A stretch of 64,000 nucleotides of DNA from G963663315 sp965116335 (lineage in GTDB: Bacteria > Pseudomonadota > Gammaproteobacteria > Arenicellales > Poriferihabitantaceae), in NCBI GenBank assembly GCA_965116335.1, contig OZ220677.1, forward strand, positions 1,860,001-1,924,000, in the 5' to 3' direction. The position numbers were made by a program, and so were the translations under genes. Position 1 is the stretch's first letter; each line of letters begins with the position of its first letter. Positions 31,855-40,787 of this stretch are shown here, one piece after another. Below the pieces are notes generated by a model that was not told the origin of the DNA, made no database searches, and worked only from the letters and a program-made list of their open reading frames with translations.

Positions 31855-34160
31855 TTATCTGCCCTCTTGTCATGGTGGGTTTCGGCGCCCGTTCCCGCCG
31901 ACTTTTTCTTCCATAGCGCCACCTTGCTGAAGCTTTGCGGGTTGGGCGCGATGATCTTGGTATTACCGGATAGGGCGGTCTCCAGCTTCTCCCGCCAAAG
32001 CATATACGTAAGGACATCGGGCGCCGTCTGCATCGCTGTGGATATGGTGGAGATGGCATCCGCCTCGGCGCCAGAAGTGGCCACCTTCCGATGAGCCCTG
32101 CCGCTGGCCTGCGCTACCTCATAAGCGGCGTTGCCGTGAGCCTGGGGTATCAGGGAAACCATAAAGCTCTGCGCGTCTGTGATGAACCGCTCACGGTCTT
32201 CCTGTGCGCTGGAAATCTCGCGGAAGGCATTCATTGATTCTGCGACCGGGTTTATGTCCAGCAGATTCACCTTGACGAGTTCGATGCTATTGAATATCTC
32301 CATGCGCGGGTCGTTGCCGGAGGTCTCGAACAAGGTAGCGATTTCATGCTCCAGGGGGGCGCGGTAGCTGGTAAGCAATTGATCCAGGTCGCGAGCCGAT
32401 ACGAAAGTACGCACTTGATCCCTGACTGCGTTTTCGACGATTGTTTCCGGGTCTCTGGTTCTGTAGCGCCAGGTATACGGGTCGTTCACCCGGTATTGCA
32501 GGTTCATGGTAAGAAGCAGCATATTGAGGTCGCCCGACAAATACTCGTGGGGGTCGGAGGTCATAATGGACTTCACTTCCTGCACCGGCCATTTATCGAC
32601 TCGCACGAAGGGGCGAGGAGCGAGATAGTGCAGTCCCGGCGACAGGTCTTTCCATTGCACCTTGCCGAACAGGAGGCCATAGCCAACATGGCCCGGTGGC
32701 ACCGTGGTGAATCCGCTGCCGAGAAACAGCGCCAGAATCAGGCTGTAGAGCATCATGCCCATCGGCGTAGTCGGTGACAGGGTGCCGGCAAAGGAGCGAT
32801 TCCGGGTCAGGCGGCCCCATATCCGTTGCCAGGGTTTGGACAACGGGCGAACGTTGAGCAGCAGGTCTTCGTAGCCGCTATGCAGGGCGCCGGCGCGGAA
32901 TCGCCAGATGATCAGGGCAATCAGCGCGAAAGCGCCTCCCCACTGCACAATCCACAAGACGGTAGAGTCGGACGCATCGAGATTGACAGAGATCGTCAGG
33001 CCGGTAGCCAGCAGCAGGACATCAATGAGAATGCCCAGAATGACGGTGACTACGATGACTACGGAGACATAGACAGACGCGAAGCGTGTACCGAACTGGC
33101 TCATGATGATCGCGATAGTGCCGGTGTTGGTTGCCGGTCCGGTCATCAGAAACACCATCGCCGCGCCAGGGCTGAACCCCTTGGCGACCAGCGCCGCGGC
33201 GATTGGCGTACTTGCCGATGCACAAATATAAAGCGGAATGCCGATCAATACCATAATCGGGTAGGACAGCCAGCGCGCATATTCGTTGGCCATCAGGTCG
33301 CTCGGAATGAACAGATAAAGCAATCCACCCAGAGCGATACCGACCAGCAGCGCGAACAGGATGTCATCCGCTATTTCGACGAAGCCGTAGCGCAGGATGT
33401 GTTTGACGATCTTCCTGAAATCCAGGCCGGACTCGTCTGCGGGAGAAACCGGCGTGGATTGGTTGTCTTCGGCAAAGTCCGGCTGTCGATAGAAATCGGG
33501 TTTTACCCAGAACCCCAGTTTGCGTTTGCCGAACACAGTGGGGAGTCCCTTGATCCATGCGATCAGCAACCCCTTCATTCGTGACGGGCTGATGTAGCAA
33601 TCGCTGGTTTCCTCAATCAGCGGCTGGTGTACGCCATGATCATGCCCGCAATCGTGATCGTGTCCATGTTCGTGACCGTGATCGTGGCTGTGCTCAGAGT
33701 CGCGCTCACTCGCTTTTGCTTCGTCCCGGTCATCCCGAATCAGCCCGATGCAGAAGATACCGGCGACGACTGCTGTGATGAAGCTGACAACGGGACGGAC
33801 AATGGCGACGATCCAGCCGAAGAAGGCGTTGGTGACCAGAATCGAGTCTGCTCCGGTTTCCGGCGCGGTGATCAGGAACGACATGCAGGCGGAACGGGAT
33901 GCTCCCTTGTTCCGCATCTCGGCGACGACGGGCACAACGGAACAACTGCAAAGCGGCACAGGTACGCCGATAGCCGCGCTTGTGCTCACTGATTTCAGGC
34001 TGTCGTCCTTGAGATACCGGAGTATGGCCTGGCGCGAGATGAACACATGAATCAGGCCGGACAGGAGCAGTCCGAGCAACAGCATGGGTGCTAACAGCAG
34101 GAAGGATGACCAGAGGAAATCCAGGTAGGTGTTCAATGCACCTTGAGTCCAGGAAACCAT
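31851..34160 (-). CDS. Permease (DUF318/SO_0444-like) fused to an SPFH domain
   Basis: The 769-residue protein joins two families. Residues 1-420 are a two-part permease with PLCSCSVVPVVAEMRNKGAS (CSC at 71-73), SFLITAPETGADS, a cytoplasm- or periplasm-facing His/Asp loop (HSHDHGHEHGHDHDCGHDHG, about 157-176), and YICASASTPIAAALVAKGFS with FLMTGPATNTGT. This matches the DUF318/ArsP/SO_0444 permeases linked to metal or metalloid efflux. A further membrane helix near 470 leads into an SPFH domain (about 485-690: TTVPPGHVGYGLLFGKVQW, LTMNLQYRVNDPYTWRY). It is the first gene of the operon with the HflC- and HflK-like genes. A permease-SPFH fusion is unusual. Confidence 0.85.
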   Translation of the reverse strand: MVSWTQGALNTYLDFLWSSFLLLAPMLLLGLLLSGLIHVFISRQAILRYLKDDSLKSVSTSAAIGVPVPLCSCSVVPVVAEMRNKGASRSACMSFLITAPETGADSILVTNAFFGWIVAIVRPVVSFITAVVAGIFCIGLIRDDRDEAKASERDSEHSHDHGHEHGHDHDCGHDHGVHQPLIEETSDCYISPSRMKGLLIAWIKGLPTVFGKRKLGFWVKPDFYRQPDFAEDNQSTPVSPADESGLDFRKIVKHILRYGFVEIADDILFALLVGIALGGLLYLFIPSDLMANEYARWLSYPIMVLIGIPLYICASASTPIAAALVAKGFSPGAAMVFLMTGPATNTGTIAIIMSQFGTRFASVYVSVVIVVTVILGILIDVLLLATGLTISVNLDASDSTVLWIVQWGGAFALIALIIWRFRAGALHSGYEDLLLNVRPLSKPWQRIWGRLTRNRSFAGTLSPTTPMGMMLYSLILALFLGSGFTTVPPGHVGYGLLFGKVQWKDLSPGLHYLAPRPFVRVDKWPVQEVKSIMTSDPHEYLSGDLNMLLLTMNLQYRVNDPYTWRYRTRDPETIVENAVRDQVRTFVSARDLDQLLTSYRAPLEHEIATLFETSGNDPRMEIFNSIELVKVNLLDINPVAESMNAFREISSAQEDRERFITDAQSFMVSLIPQAHGNAAYEVAQASGRAHRKVATSGAEADAISTISTAMQTAPDVLTYMLWREKLETALSGNTKIIAPNPQSFSKVALWKKKSAGTGAETHHDKRADK

Positions 34161-34381
34161 AACCGGCTGCCTACACTCGATTGACTAATTCGTATTGCAT
34201 GATTGGACGGCTGCTAACTCTTGAGTATATCAATCTCGATTCTACCGATTCTTACAGGAGATGTCAGCAATATCAATGCCATCGTGTCACGCCTGGCGGG
34301 GTTGGTTTATCGAGCCTGATCGAATATGATCGCTCGTTCAGTTTACTGAAAACACCAATCAACCAAGAGGACTCATATATA

Positions 34382-35344
34382 ATGAAATCAGCATTTACTC
34401 GAATACTGGTGGTCACCGGCATGTTGATGGCATCCGTAGCCAGCGCCGCGGAAAGCGTCAACATCGGCACGCCGGCCTGGACTGGCGCACAGGCAATCGC
34501 CAATCTGATCAAGGTGGTCGTGGAAGAGAAAATCGGCGGTACGGCGGAACTCGTTCCCGGAACCAACGCCACAATCTTCCAGGCGATGGATCAGGGCAAG
34601 GGAGATATTGATGTGCATCCTGATGTCTGGCTGCCCAACCAGGAAAACTTCACCAAGGAATATGTGGACGGCAAGGGAACAGTGGCATTGAGCCAGAACC
34701 CGTATCAGGGCAAGCAGAATTTTTGTGTCTCCAAGGCATTTTCCGAGGCGAACAATGTGACTTCGATCTTCGATCTGGCTCGCCCGGAAGTGGCCGCGCT
34801 GATGGATGGTGACGGCAATGGCAAGGGTGAGATCTGGATTGGCGCGCCGGGCTGGGCATCCGCCAATGTCAATGAAGTCAAGGTGCGGGATTACGGGCTG
34901 ATGGATTTCATGGAGCCAGTACGCGCCGAGCAGAGCGTGATGGTGGCCGAGGTCGGAGATCGTCTGGCTAAGGGTACCGGCTATGCTTTCTATTGTTATG
35001 CTCCCCACGCAATCTGGTATATGTATGATGTGGTTACTCTGGAGGAGCCGACATTTGATGCGGAAAAGTATGTCATGGTGCAGCCGAAAGAAGACCCGGA
35101 CTGGTTCGAGAAATCCACGGTCATGACCGAGGATGCCCTGAAAAATGTCCAGGTTGCCTGGTCGAAGTCTCTGGAATCCCGTTCCCCGATCATCGCCGGT
35201 CTGCTCGCCAACATGGCTCTGGATACCGCGACCGTCAGCTATTTCGCTTATGAAATCGCTGGTAATGGTCGTGACGCCGCGGAGGTGGCGAAGCAATGGG
35301 TGACCGAAAACAGCGAGCGCGTGGATAGCTGGCTGGGCCTTTGA
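34382..35344 (+). CDS. Glycine betaine/proline-type ABC substrate-binding protein (ProX/OpuAC)
   Basis: The 320-residue protein has a signal peptide ending SVASAAES and the OpuAC domain: VNIGTPAWTGAQAIANLIKV, IFQAMDQGKGDIDVHPDVWL and YAFYCYAPHAIWYMYDVV, with aromatic residues that could cage a quaternary amine. The frame is open upstream to 34181, but ATG 34382 with the upstream AAGAGGA gives a normal signal peptide. It is followed by a strong hairpin and then ATPase and permease genes, as in ProU/OpuA importers. Exact substrate (betaine, proline, choline or another osmolyte) is not decided. Confidence 0.9.
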   Translation: MKSAFTRILVVTGMLMASVASAAESVNIGTPAWTGAQAIANLIKVVVEEKIGGTAELVPGTNATIFQAMDQGKGDIDVHPDVWLPNQENFTKEYVDGKGTVALSQNPYQGKQNFCVSKAFSEANNVTSIFDLARPEVAALMDGDGNGKGEIWIGAPGWASANVNEVKVRDYGLMDFMEPVRAEQSVMVAEVGDRLAKGTGYAFYCYAPHAIWYMYDVVTLEEPTFDAEKYVMVQPKEDPDWFEKSTVMTEDALKNVQVAWSKSLESRSPIIAGLLANMALDTATVSYFAYEIAGNGRDAAEVAKQWVTENSERVDSWLGL

Positions 35345-35378
35345 TATTCCGACAGCTTTCTTGATGCCATACTCCTTC

Positions 35379-35403
35379 GAAGCGCCGGCCTGACCGGCGC
35401 TTC
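35379..35403 (+). terminator. Hairpin between binding-protein and ATPase genes (attenuator)
   Basis: GAAGCGCCGG (35379-35388), loop CCTGA, and CCGGCGCTTC (35394-35403) form a perfect 10-bp stem. It is followed by TGTTATC, not a full T run. Such hairpins after the binding-protein gene commonly cause partial termination or protect the upstream mRNA, giving excess binding protein over ATPase and permease. Confidence 0.65.
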
Positions 35404-35416
35404 TGTTATCTGCAAG

Positions 35417-36502
35417 ATGGATAAAGAGCTTGCTGAATCGGGTGTTGCCAAAGTCGGCGCGATTCGGGTAGAAAATGTCTGGAAGATTTTCGGTGACCAG
35501 TGGCAGTCCGCTCTGGCCGGTGTCCAGGCGCATGGTTACTCCAAGTCAGAAACGCTGGAGAAATATAATTGCGTGGTCGGAGTGGCCGATGTCAGTTTCG
35601 AGGTGGAGCGCGGTGAAATTTTCTGCGTCATGGGCTTGTCTGGAAGCGGCAAGTCCACACTGGTGAGACACATCAACCGATTGCTGGAGCCTTCCGCGGG
35701 GCGCATCATGGTGGGTGGACAGGATGTGATGGAGATGGAAGAGAGTACGTTGCGCCGGTTCCGCAACGAACACATTGCCATGGTTTTCCAGAATTTCGCG
35801 CTGATGCCACATCGTTCGGTGCTGGATAATATCGCCATGCCGTTGGAAATCCGTGGAATCAGTAAGAACCGCCGTATGCAGGTGGCGGAAAAGACGCTGG
35901 CGATGGTGGAGTTGGGCGGATGGGGCAACAAGTTCGCGCATGAATTGTCCGGCGGTATGCAACAGCGCGTGGGGTTGGCCCGCGCCATCGCCGCGGACCC
36001 TGAAATTCTGCTGATGGATGAACCGTTCAGCGCGCTGGACCCGCTGATCCGCCGTCAGTTGCAGTCCGAGTTCATGGCGCTGGCATCTGAAATGAAAAAA
36101 ACAACGGTTTTCATCACACATGATCTGGATGAGGCGGTGCGCATCGGTCATCGTATCGCCATCATGCGCGATGGTCACGTGGTACAGATCGGCAAGCCTG
36201 CGGATATCGTCATGCACCCCGCCGATGATTATGTGGCGGATTTCGTGGCTGGAATATCCCGGCTCAAGGTGGTACGGGCGGAAACGGTCATGCAGTCGCT
36301 GGTGGAGTATGAAGGGTCGCACGGGCCACTGCCGGACGGCGTGCCGGAATTTCTGCTACAAGACAATCTGAGTGTCCTGATCCGTGCTGCCATTGATAGC
36401 GAATTGCCCATTCGTATCAATGACAGCGCTGGGCGTGCCCGGGGAGTCATTACCCGGTCTGACCTGCTAACAACCGTCATTGAGGGCACAGAGACATCAT
36501 GA
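35417..36502 (+). CDS. Glycine betaine/proline-type ABC transporter ATP-binding protein (ProV)
   Basis: The 361-residue ATPase has Walker A GLSGSGKSTLVRHINRLL (about residues 74-91), signature LSGGMQQRVGLARAIA, Walker B ILLMDEPFSALDP and the switch histidine in VFITHDLDEAVRIGHR. An N-terminal helix (QAHGYSKSETLEKYNCVVGV) is typical of ProV/OpuAA. The C-terminal region (about 285-361) is a CBS-like regulatory segment. The start overlaps no gene; the stop overlaps the permease start by 4 nt. ATG 35417 lies 14 nt after the hairpin stem. Confidence 0.92.
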   Translation: MDKELAESGVAKVGAIRVENVWKIFGDQWQSALAGVQAHGYSKSETLEKYNCVVGVADVSFEVERGEIFCVMGLSGSGKSTLVRHINRLLEPSAGRIMVGGQDVMEMEESTLRRFRNEHIAMVFQNFALMPHRSVLDNIAMPLEIRGISKNRRMQVAEKTLAMVELGGWGNKFAHELSGGMQQRVGLARAIAADPEILLMDEPFSALDPLIRRQLQSEFMALASEMKKTTVFITHDLDEAVRIGHRIAIMRDGHVVQIGKPADIVMHPADDYVADFVAGISRLKVVRAETVMQSLVEYEGSHGPLPDGVPEFLLQDNLSVLIRAAIDSELPIRINDSAGRARGVITRSDLLTTVIEGTETS

Positions 36503-38034
36503 ACCAGCCGACCGACGAACCGCAATCAATGCCTGCGAGCGAACTGCGGGAGGATCACTCGGAATTGGCGCGGGAGTTTGTCGGCGTCGGGCAGGAGTAC
36601 TATCTTCGCGTGTTTGACAAGCTCGGTAGCCAGTCCGGGCTGCGCTGGAGTTTTAATCTGGTGGCGGCGTTGCTGGGGCCGATCTGGTACGGCATGCGGG
36701 GGCTGTGGAATTGGTGCATGCCATTCGCGGTTCTGGAAGCATTCGCCTTCATCCAGATCGCCAGGGGGCTTTTCGGCGACCTGGCCGCAGAGGCCAGAAA
36801 CCGTATGGAGAGTGTGCAGGGCACTCTGGAGTTTCGCCGACAACAGTTAGAGACTGCCATTGAAGCCAACGCTGCTAATGTGGATGTCTTCAGGAGAGCT
36901 ATTGACTCACTGGAGTCCGGTATTCTTGAACTGCAGCAGGAAGTAGTCCGTATCGAGGAGAGTGCGATCTATGTGGCACTTATGGGTCTGTTCCTGCTGG
37001 CTCTGGTCAAACTGGCGGAAGGTCTGATGGCCAACAGCATTCTCGAGCGTCGCTTCTCGGATTGGCTCTCCGACCGCAGCGTGCCCTGCGGAATCAGCAG
37101 TCTTCGCACCGGGTTGAGTGCTTTTTTCTTCGTACTGGTGGTTATTGCCTGTGTGATGCACTACAGCTTTCCCGGACGATATGCGTTGTTGATGGAGTTT
37201 CCGACCAGCGCCGAGTATCGTTTAACCGCCATTGATTGGGTCAAGCAGTTTTTCACCTGGGCCGTGCTCAAGGGTGAATGGTTTTTCGATATTATTACGC
37301 TGGGTATCCGCACTCTGCTGGATGCCCTTGAGGTGGTATTTGTGGAGTCGCCGTGGATCGTGATTGCCAGTTTCATTGTGTTATTGACCTGGCTGTCAGC
37401 CGGTCCACGCACTGCGGTATGGTCTGCCGCATTCCTCGCCTATATGGGGTTGCTGGGCTTCTGGGAGAAGGCCATGACCACCCTGGCCCTGTTGGGAACG
37501 GCGGCGCTGATCAGCATTTCCATCGGCATTCCGGTCGGTATGTTCTGCGCTCGTCGCCAGCGAGTCTATGCGGTGCTTCGCCCGATCATGGATTTCATGC
37601 AGACCATGCCAGCTTTTGTATTCATGATTCCTGTCATCGCTTTCTTCGGCACCGGCAAGCCAGCAGCCATCGTTACCACGATGATTTTCGGCGGCACCCC
37701 GGTGGTGCGTCTGACGGTGCTGGGACTGCGCGGAGTGCCGGAGCATATCCGTGAGGCCGCGATCGCCTACGGCGCGTCCAAATGGTATCTGCTACAGAAG
37801 GTAGACCTGCCGCTGGCGGCGCCTTCCATTCTCGCTGGCGTCAACCAGACCATCATGCTGAGTCTGGCCATGGTGGTGGTGGCGTCCCTGATCGGAGCCA
37901 AGGGGCTTGGCGAGGATGTGCTGGAAGCCCTGCAGTATGCCTCGGTCGGGCAGGGGATTCTGGCTGGCTTTTCGATCCTGTTCTGCGCCATGATTCTGGA
38001 TCAGATCGTACAGGGTCGGCGCAAGGGACAGTGA
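36499..38034 (+). CDS. Glycine betaine/proline-type ABC permease (ProW) with long N-terminal extension
   Basis: The 511-residue permease has its BPD_transp_1 core in about residues 300-505: GTAALISISIGIPVGMFCAR, DFMQTMPAFVFMIPVIAFFG and the EAA-loop VPEHIREAAIAYGASKWYLL. ProW and OpuAB are normally 280-355 residues. The extra N-terminal 200 residues hold a membrane-flanking segment near 45-90 (WSFNLVAALLGPIWYGMRGL), a coiled coil (about 100-155) and two more hydrophobic segments. The extension resembles DUF2628-type sequence near its start. It overlaps the ATPase gene by 4 nt. Confidence 0.9.
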   Translation: MNQPTDEPQSMPASELREDHSELAREFVGVGQEYYLRVFDKLGSQSGLRWSFNLVAALLGPIWYGMRGLWNWCMPFAVLEAFAFIQIARGLFGDLAAEARNRMESVQGTLEFRRQQLETAIEANAANVDVFRRAIDSLESGILELQQEVVRIEESAIYVALMGLFLLALVKLAEGLMANSILERRFSDWLSDRSVPCGISSLRTGLSAFFFVLVVIACVMHYSFPGRYALLMEFPTSAEYRLTAIDWVKQFFTWAVLKGEWFFDIITLGIRTLLDALEVVFVESPWIVIASFIVLLTWLSAGPRTAVWSAAFLAYMGLLGFWEKAMTTLALLGTAALISISIGIPVGMFCARRQRVYAVLRPIMDFMQTMPAFVFMIPVIAFFGTGKPAAIVTTMIFGGTPVVRLTVLGLRGVPEHIREAAIAYGASKWYLLQKVDLPLAAPSILAGVNQTIMLSLAMVVVASLIGAKGLGEDVLEALQYASVGQGILAGFSILFCAMILDQIVQGRRKGQ

Positions 38035-38076
38035 CGCGGGGCTGCGGGCAGGCACGGCGGCCTTGTGCCCCTGCGG

Positions 38077-38991
38077 CTAATAAACTGCGGTGAGCCAGTG
38101 TTGGTAATCTGCTTCCTCGCCGAGCAGGATACGGCTGAACAGGTCTTCGATTTGTCGGGTGATCGGTCCCTTGCCACCCTCTCCGATCTGGCGGTGGTCA
38201 ATACTGCTGATGGCCGCCATTTGTACGCCGGTGCCACAGAAAAACGCTTCATCGGCGACATAGAGTTCGGAGCGGTCAATTTCTCTTTCTTCTACCGGGA
38301 TTTTGAGTCTGTCTCTGGCTAGTTCAATCAGTGACTTTCTGACAATTCCCTCAAGCAGGTTAGCGGTGATTGCCGGCGTAATCAGGGTTCCGTTCCTTGT
38401 CATCATGAAGTTTGCGGCGGAAGCCTCAGACACGTGACCGTCCTGATTCAGCAGTATGGCTTCATCAAACCCGCTTAACATGGCGTCGCTTTTCGCCAGC
38501 GAGCTGTTTACATAAGTGCCGTTTACTTTCCCTCTGGCGGGGATTGCGGTATCGTCCACCCGCCGCCAGCTGCTCACCGTGACCCGGACTCCCTCATCCT
38601 TGCCGAGATAATGGTCAACCGCCTGGCTGGAAATGGCGACCTTGTCTTTCGCGTCATGCAGCCAGACCCGGTAAAAACCTTCGTCCTTGTAGGCGATTGG
38701 CCGGACATAGATATTTTCCTTCCAGCCTTCCCTTCTCAATAATGTCAGGGTGATTTCCTGGAGATGTTCGTTGCTGTAGTCAATTTCACCGTGCAGAAAC
38801 CGGACACTGTTCAGGAACCGTTCGTAATGATCGGCCATCCGGAAAATATGGAGTTGTTGCTGGTTCTGGTTCCAGTAGCCACGGATACCGGCGAAGCAGC
38901 CGGTGCCATAGTGCAATGTATGATTGGTGATGCTCACCTTCGCCTGGTCAATGGGAACGATTTCCCCTTCAAAGAAGGCTAGTGTTGTCAT
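38077..38991 (-). CDS. ilvE: Branched-chain amino acid aminotransferase
   Basis: The 304-residue PLP enzyme of fold type IV transfers amino groups between Leu/Ile/Val and 2-oxoglutarate. Visible blocks are HTLHYGTGCFAGIRGYWN, the PLP-lysine region ARGKVNGTYVNSSLAKSDA (Lys near 155), GFDEAILLNQDGHVSEASAA and EAFFCGTGVQMAAI. Length and motifs fit IlvE better than D-amino acid transaminase or aminodeoxychorismate lyase. It converges on the permease gene upstream in the window. Confidence 0.93.
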   Translation of the reverse strand: MTTLAFFEGEIVPIDQAKVSITNHTLHYGTGCFAGIRGYWNQNQQQLHIFRMADHYERFLNSVRFLHGEIDYSNEHLQEITLTLLRREGWKENIYVRPIAYKDEGFYRVWLHDAKDKVAISSQAVDHYLGKDEGVRVTVSSWRRVDDTAIPARGKVNGTYVNSSLAKSDAMLSGFDEAILLNQDGHVSEASAANFMMTRNGTLITPAITANLLEGIVRKSLIELARDRLKIPVEEREIDRSELYVADEAFFCGTGVQMAAISSIDHRQIGEGGKGPITRQIEDLFSRILLGEEADYQHWLTAVY

Positions 38992-39122
38992 AGTGAATCC
39001 GAAGTTCAGGAATTAAATGGCCGGATGCGTACCCCGCATCGGCATCTGGTACGCCGAATTATACTGGATTGAGGTGCATAAACATACGCCGGTTATCGCC
39101 GTGCCGCTTGAGCAAACCACAC

Positions 39123-39151
39123 TTGACCTCACGAGTAAATAACGCCAGAAT
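39123..39151 (+). promoter_or_regulatory. Candidate mazEF promoter
   Basis: TTGACC (39123-39128), a 17-bp spacer and CAGAAT (39146-39151) are a fair sigma-70 match 40 nt before mazE. An AT-rich, partly palindromic stretch (TTATAACAATATTATTA, 39153-39169) between it and the gene could be the autoregulatory operator usual for MazEF; this is inferred. Confidence 0.35.
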
Positions 39152-39190
39152 GTTATAACAATATTATTACCACCCGAAAGGATGATCATT

Positions 39191-39424
39191 ATGCAAGCGA
39201 AACTGCGCCCGGTCGGCAATAGTGTCGGACTCACCATACCAGCCAGCGAATTGAATACCATCAGTGCCAAAGCTGGTGATATTATTGAACTGGAAATCAA
39301 ACGCGTTGTGCGTCATGTTCGCGCAGATTGGAACAATGTCGCTTTATGGCAAGGGGCCGATGAAGAACCTATGTTACTGAAAGATGTGCCAGAATCCCCC
39401 GTTGACGGACATGAGTGGGAATGA
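39191..39424 (+). CDS. mazE: MazE/AbrB-fold antitoxin
   Basis: The 77-residue protein begins MQAKLRPVGNSVGLTIPASE, a SpoVT/AbrB swapped-hairpin DNA-binding domain, followed by an acidic C-terminal tail (VPESPVDGHEWE) suitable for blocking the toxin. An upstream ATG at 39182 sits directly on the AAAGG box, so the ATG at 39191, with 9-nt spacing, is the better start. It overlaps the toxin gene by 4 nt. Confidence 0.82.
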   Translation: MQAKLRPVGNSVGLTIPASELNTISAKAGDIIELEIKRVVRHVRADWNNVALWQGADEEPMLLKDVPESPVDGHEWE

Positions 39425-39744
39425 TGGTCAGGCGTTTCAGTGTCTGGAGAGTAAACCTGAACCCTTCTCAAGGTAGCGAACAGGCCGGAAGTCGGCCTGT
39501 TCTCGTTGTTTCACCTGACCCCATGAATGACAAACTGAAAACGGTGATCATTGCGCCAATGACCACACGCTTACGCGGCTGGCCCACAAGAGTGCTTGTA
39601 AACCATGATAGTAAAATGGGTGAAGTAGCTCTGGATCAGCTTCGAACCATTGATCAATCACGCCTGGGGCGTTCTATGGGCGATCTAAGCGTCGCATATC
39701 ACGAACCGGTGTTATCTACCCTCGCTGAAATTTTCGCAGAATAG
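39421..39744 (+). CDS. mazF: MazF/PemK-family mRNA interferase toxin
   Basis: The 107-residue protein has the PemK/MazF fold: VWRVNLNPSQGSEQAGSRPV with the conserved Arg of the RPVLV strand, VIIAPMTTRLRGWPTRV and LDQLRTIDQSRLG. MazF cleaves single-stranded RNA at short motifs. The frame also allows GTG 39415, but ATG 39421 or 39424 overlapping the antitoxin stop is more natural. A type II toxin-antitoxin pair between ilvE and a transporter gene suggests an isolated insertion. Confidence 0.9.
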   Translation: MMVRRFSVWRVNLNPSQGSEQAGSRPVLVVSPDPMNDKLKTVIIAPMTTRLRGWPTRVLVNHDSKMGEVALDQLRTIDQSRLGRSMGDLSVAYHEPVLSTLAEIFAE

Positions 39745-39784
39745 CTCTCCAATAGTATTTTCCAAACGCTGTTAAGAGCAAACG

Positions 39785-39885
39785 GTAGCGGGCGACCACA
39801 GAGGGTTGCCCCCCGTTCGGAGCCGGGGCAGGCTCTACGATGGCAGTAAGCACAGTACCCGAATGGTTGTGGATTCCCGTTCCCT
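39785..39885. repeat. Degenerate copy of the mosaic repeat
   Basis: Downstream of mazF, GGTAGCGGGCGACCACAGAG, CTCTACGATGG and TTGTGGATTCCCGTT recall, in damaged form, the blocks flanking the autotransporter at 3857-4920 and 10695-11175. No gene is seen here. It shows that the repeat family is dispersed in this genome. Confidence 0.5.
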
Positions 39886-39895
39886 GTTCGGGCAC

Positions 39896-40783
39896 TCAGG
39901 TGTGCCGGACAATGGACTCCCGGTAGGTGAGGTAGGTCACCGCGCATACGATAGTCAGTCCGCCAGTGATGACCCATATATCCGGGATTTCACCAAACAA
40001 CAGGTATCCGAATAGGACCGCCCAGACCAGTTGCAGGAACGAGAAGGGCTGGGTTACGGTCAGCGAAGCGGTGGCGATGGAGCGGGTCAGCGCATAGTGG
40101 CCGCAAGTTGCGAACAGCGCCGTCAGAGCCAGCCAGAATAACTCGGTTGCGGTCGGGTCCCGCCATTGTATGAGTGCTCCGGGCAACAGCACAAGGGTAC
40201 ATACGATGGATAACATGACCAGAATCTGGGCCGGACTTTCGCTGTAAGTCAGTTTCTTGGTAAACAGATAGGAGACCGCGAAGCACAGGGCGGCTACGAC
40301 TTGTGCCAGGGAACCAGCCTGAACCACCTCAAGTCCGGGGCGCAGGATGACCAGCATGCCAATGAACCCGGCCAGAATAGCACTGAGCCTGCGGGCATGG
40401 ATACGCTCCCTGAAAAGCAGTACCGCGCCAACCGCGATAAAAATGGGGGTGGTGTAACCGATCGCGGTGACTTCGGCAATCGGGATTCTGGCCATTGCGT
40501 AAAACCACAGCATCACCGCTCCGCCATGTGCCAGGCCACGCAGCGAGTACAGGGTCAGGATGTCCCGATTCATCCTTCGCCAGGGAAATTTTGCGATCAG
40601 TGGAATGAGGAGAATCAAACCGAAAACATAACGGATAAATGCCGCTTCCACCGCTGGCAGGTCGGTTCCCAGGTGCCGGACAATGACGGACACGCCGACG
40701 AACAACAGACCTGACAACAGCATCCACAAAATGCCGGCGAGATGATTCTGATGAGGCTCCGGGTTTTCCGGTAGGAGAGTCAA
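39896..40783 (-). CDS. EamA/DMT-family transporter
   Basis: The 295-residue protein has about ten hydrophobic segments in two EamA repeats (first from WMLLSGLLFVGVSVIVRHLG, second from LAQVVAALCFAVSYLFTKKL). The end of the second repeat carries QPFSFLQLVWAVLFGYLLFG, characteristic of RhaT/YdcZ-like exporters. Substrate unknown; members export amino acids and other metabolites. A TTG start at 40783 lies 4 nt after the rarA stop, so the two are probably co-transcribed. Confidence 0.88.
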   Translation of the reverse strand: MTLLPENPEPHQNHLAGILWMLLSGLLFVGVSVIVRHLGTDLPAVEAAFIRYVFGLILLIPLIAKFPWRRMNRDILTLYSLRGLAHGGAVMLWFYAMARIPIAEVTAIGYTTPIFIAVGAVLLFRERIHARRLSAILAGFIGMLVILRPGLEVVQAGSLAQVVAALCFAVSYLFTKKLTYSESPAQILVMLSIVCTLVLLPGALIQWRDPTATELFWLALTALFATCGHYALTRSIATASLTVTQPFSFLQLVWAVLFGYLLFGEIPDIWVITGGLTIVCAVTYLTYRESIVRHT

Positions 40784-40787
40784 CGGG

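Noticed and set aside
34388..35533. 381-residue minus-strand frame across the ProX-type gene
   Set aside because: Shadow of a clear binding-protein gene with a normal operon.
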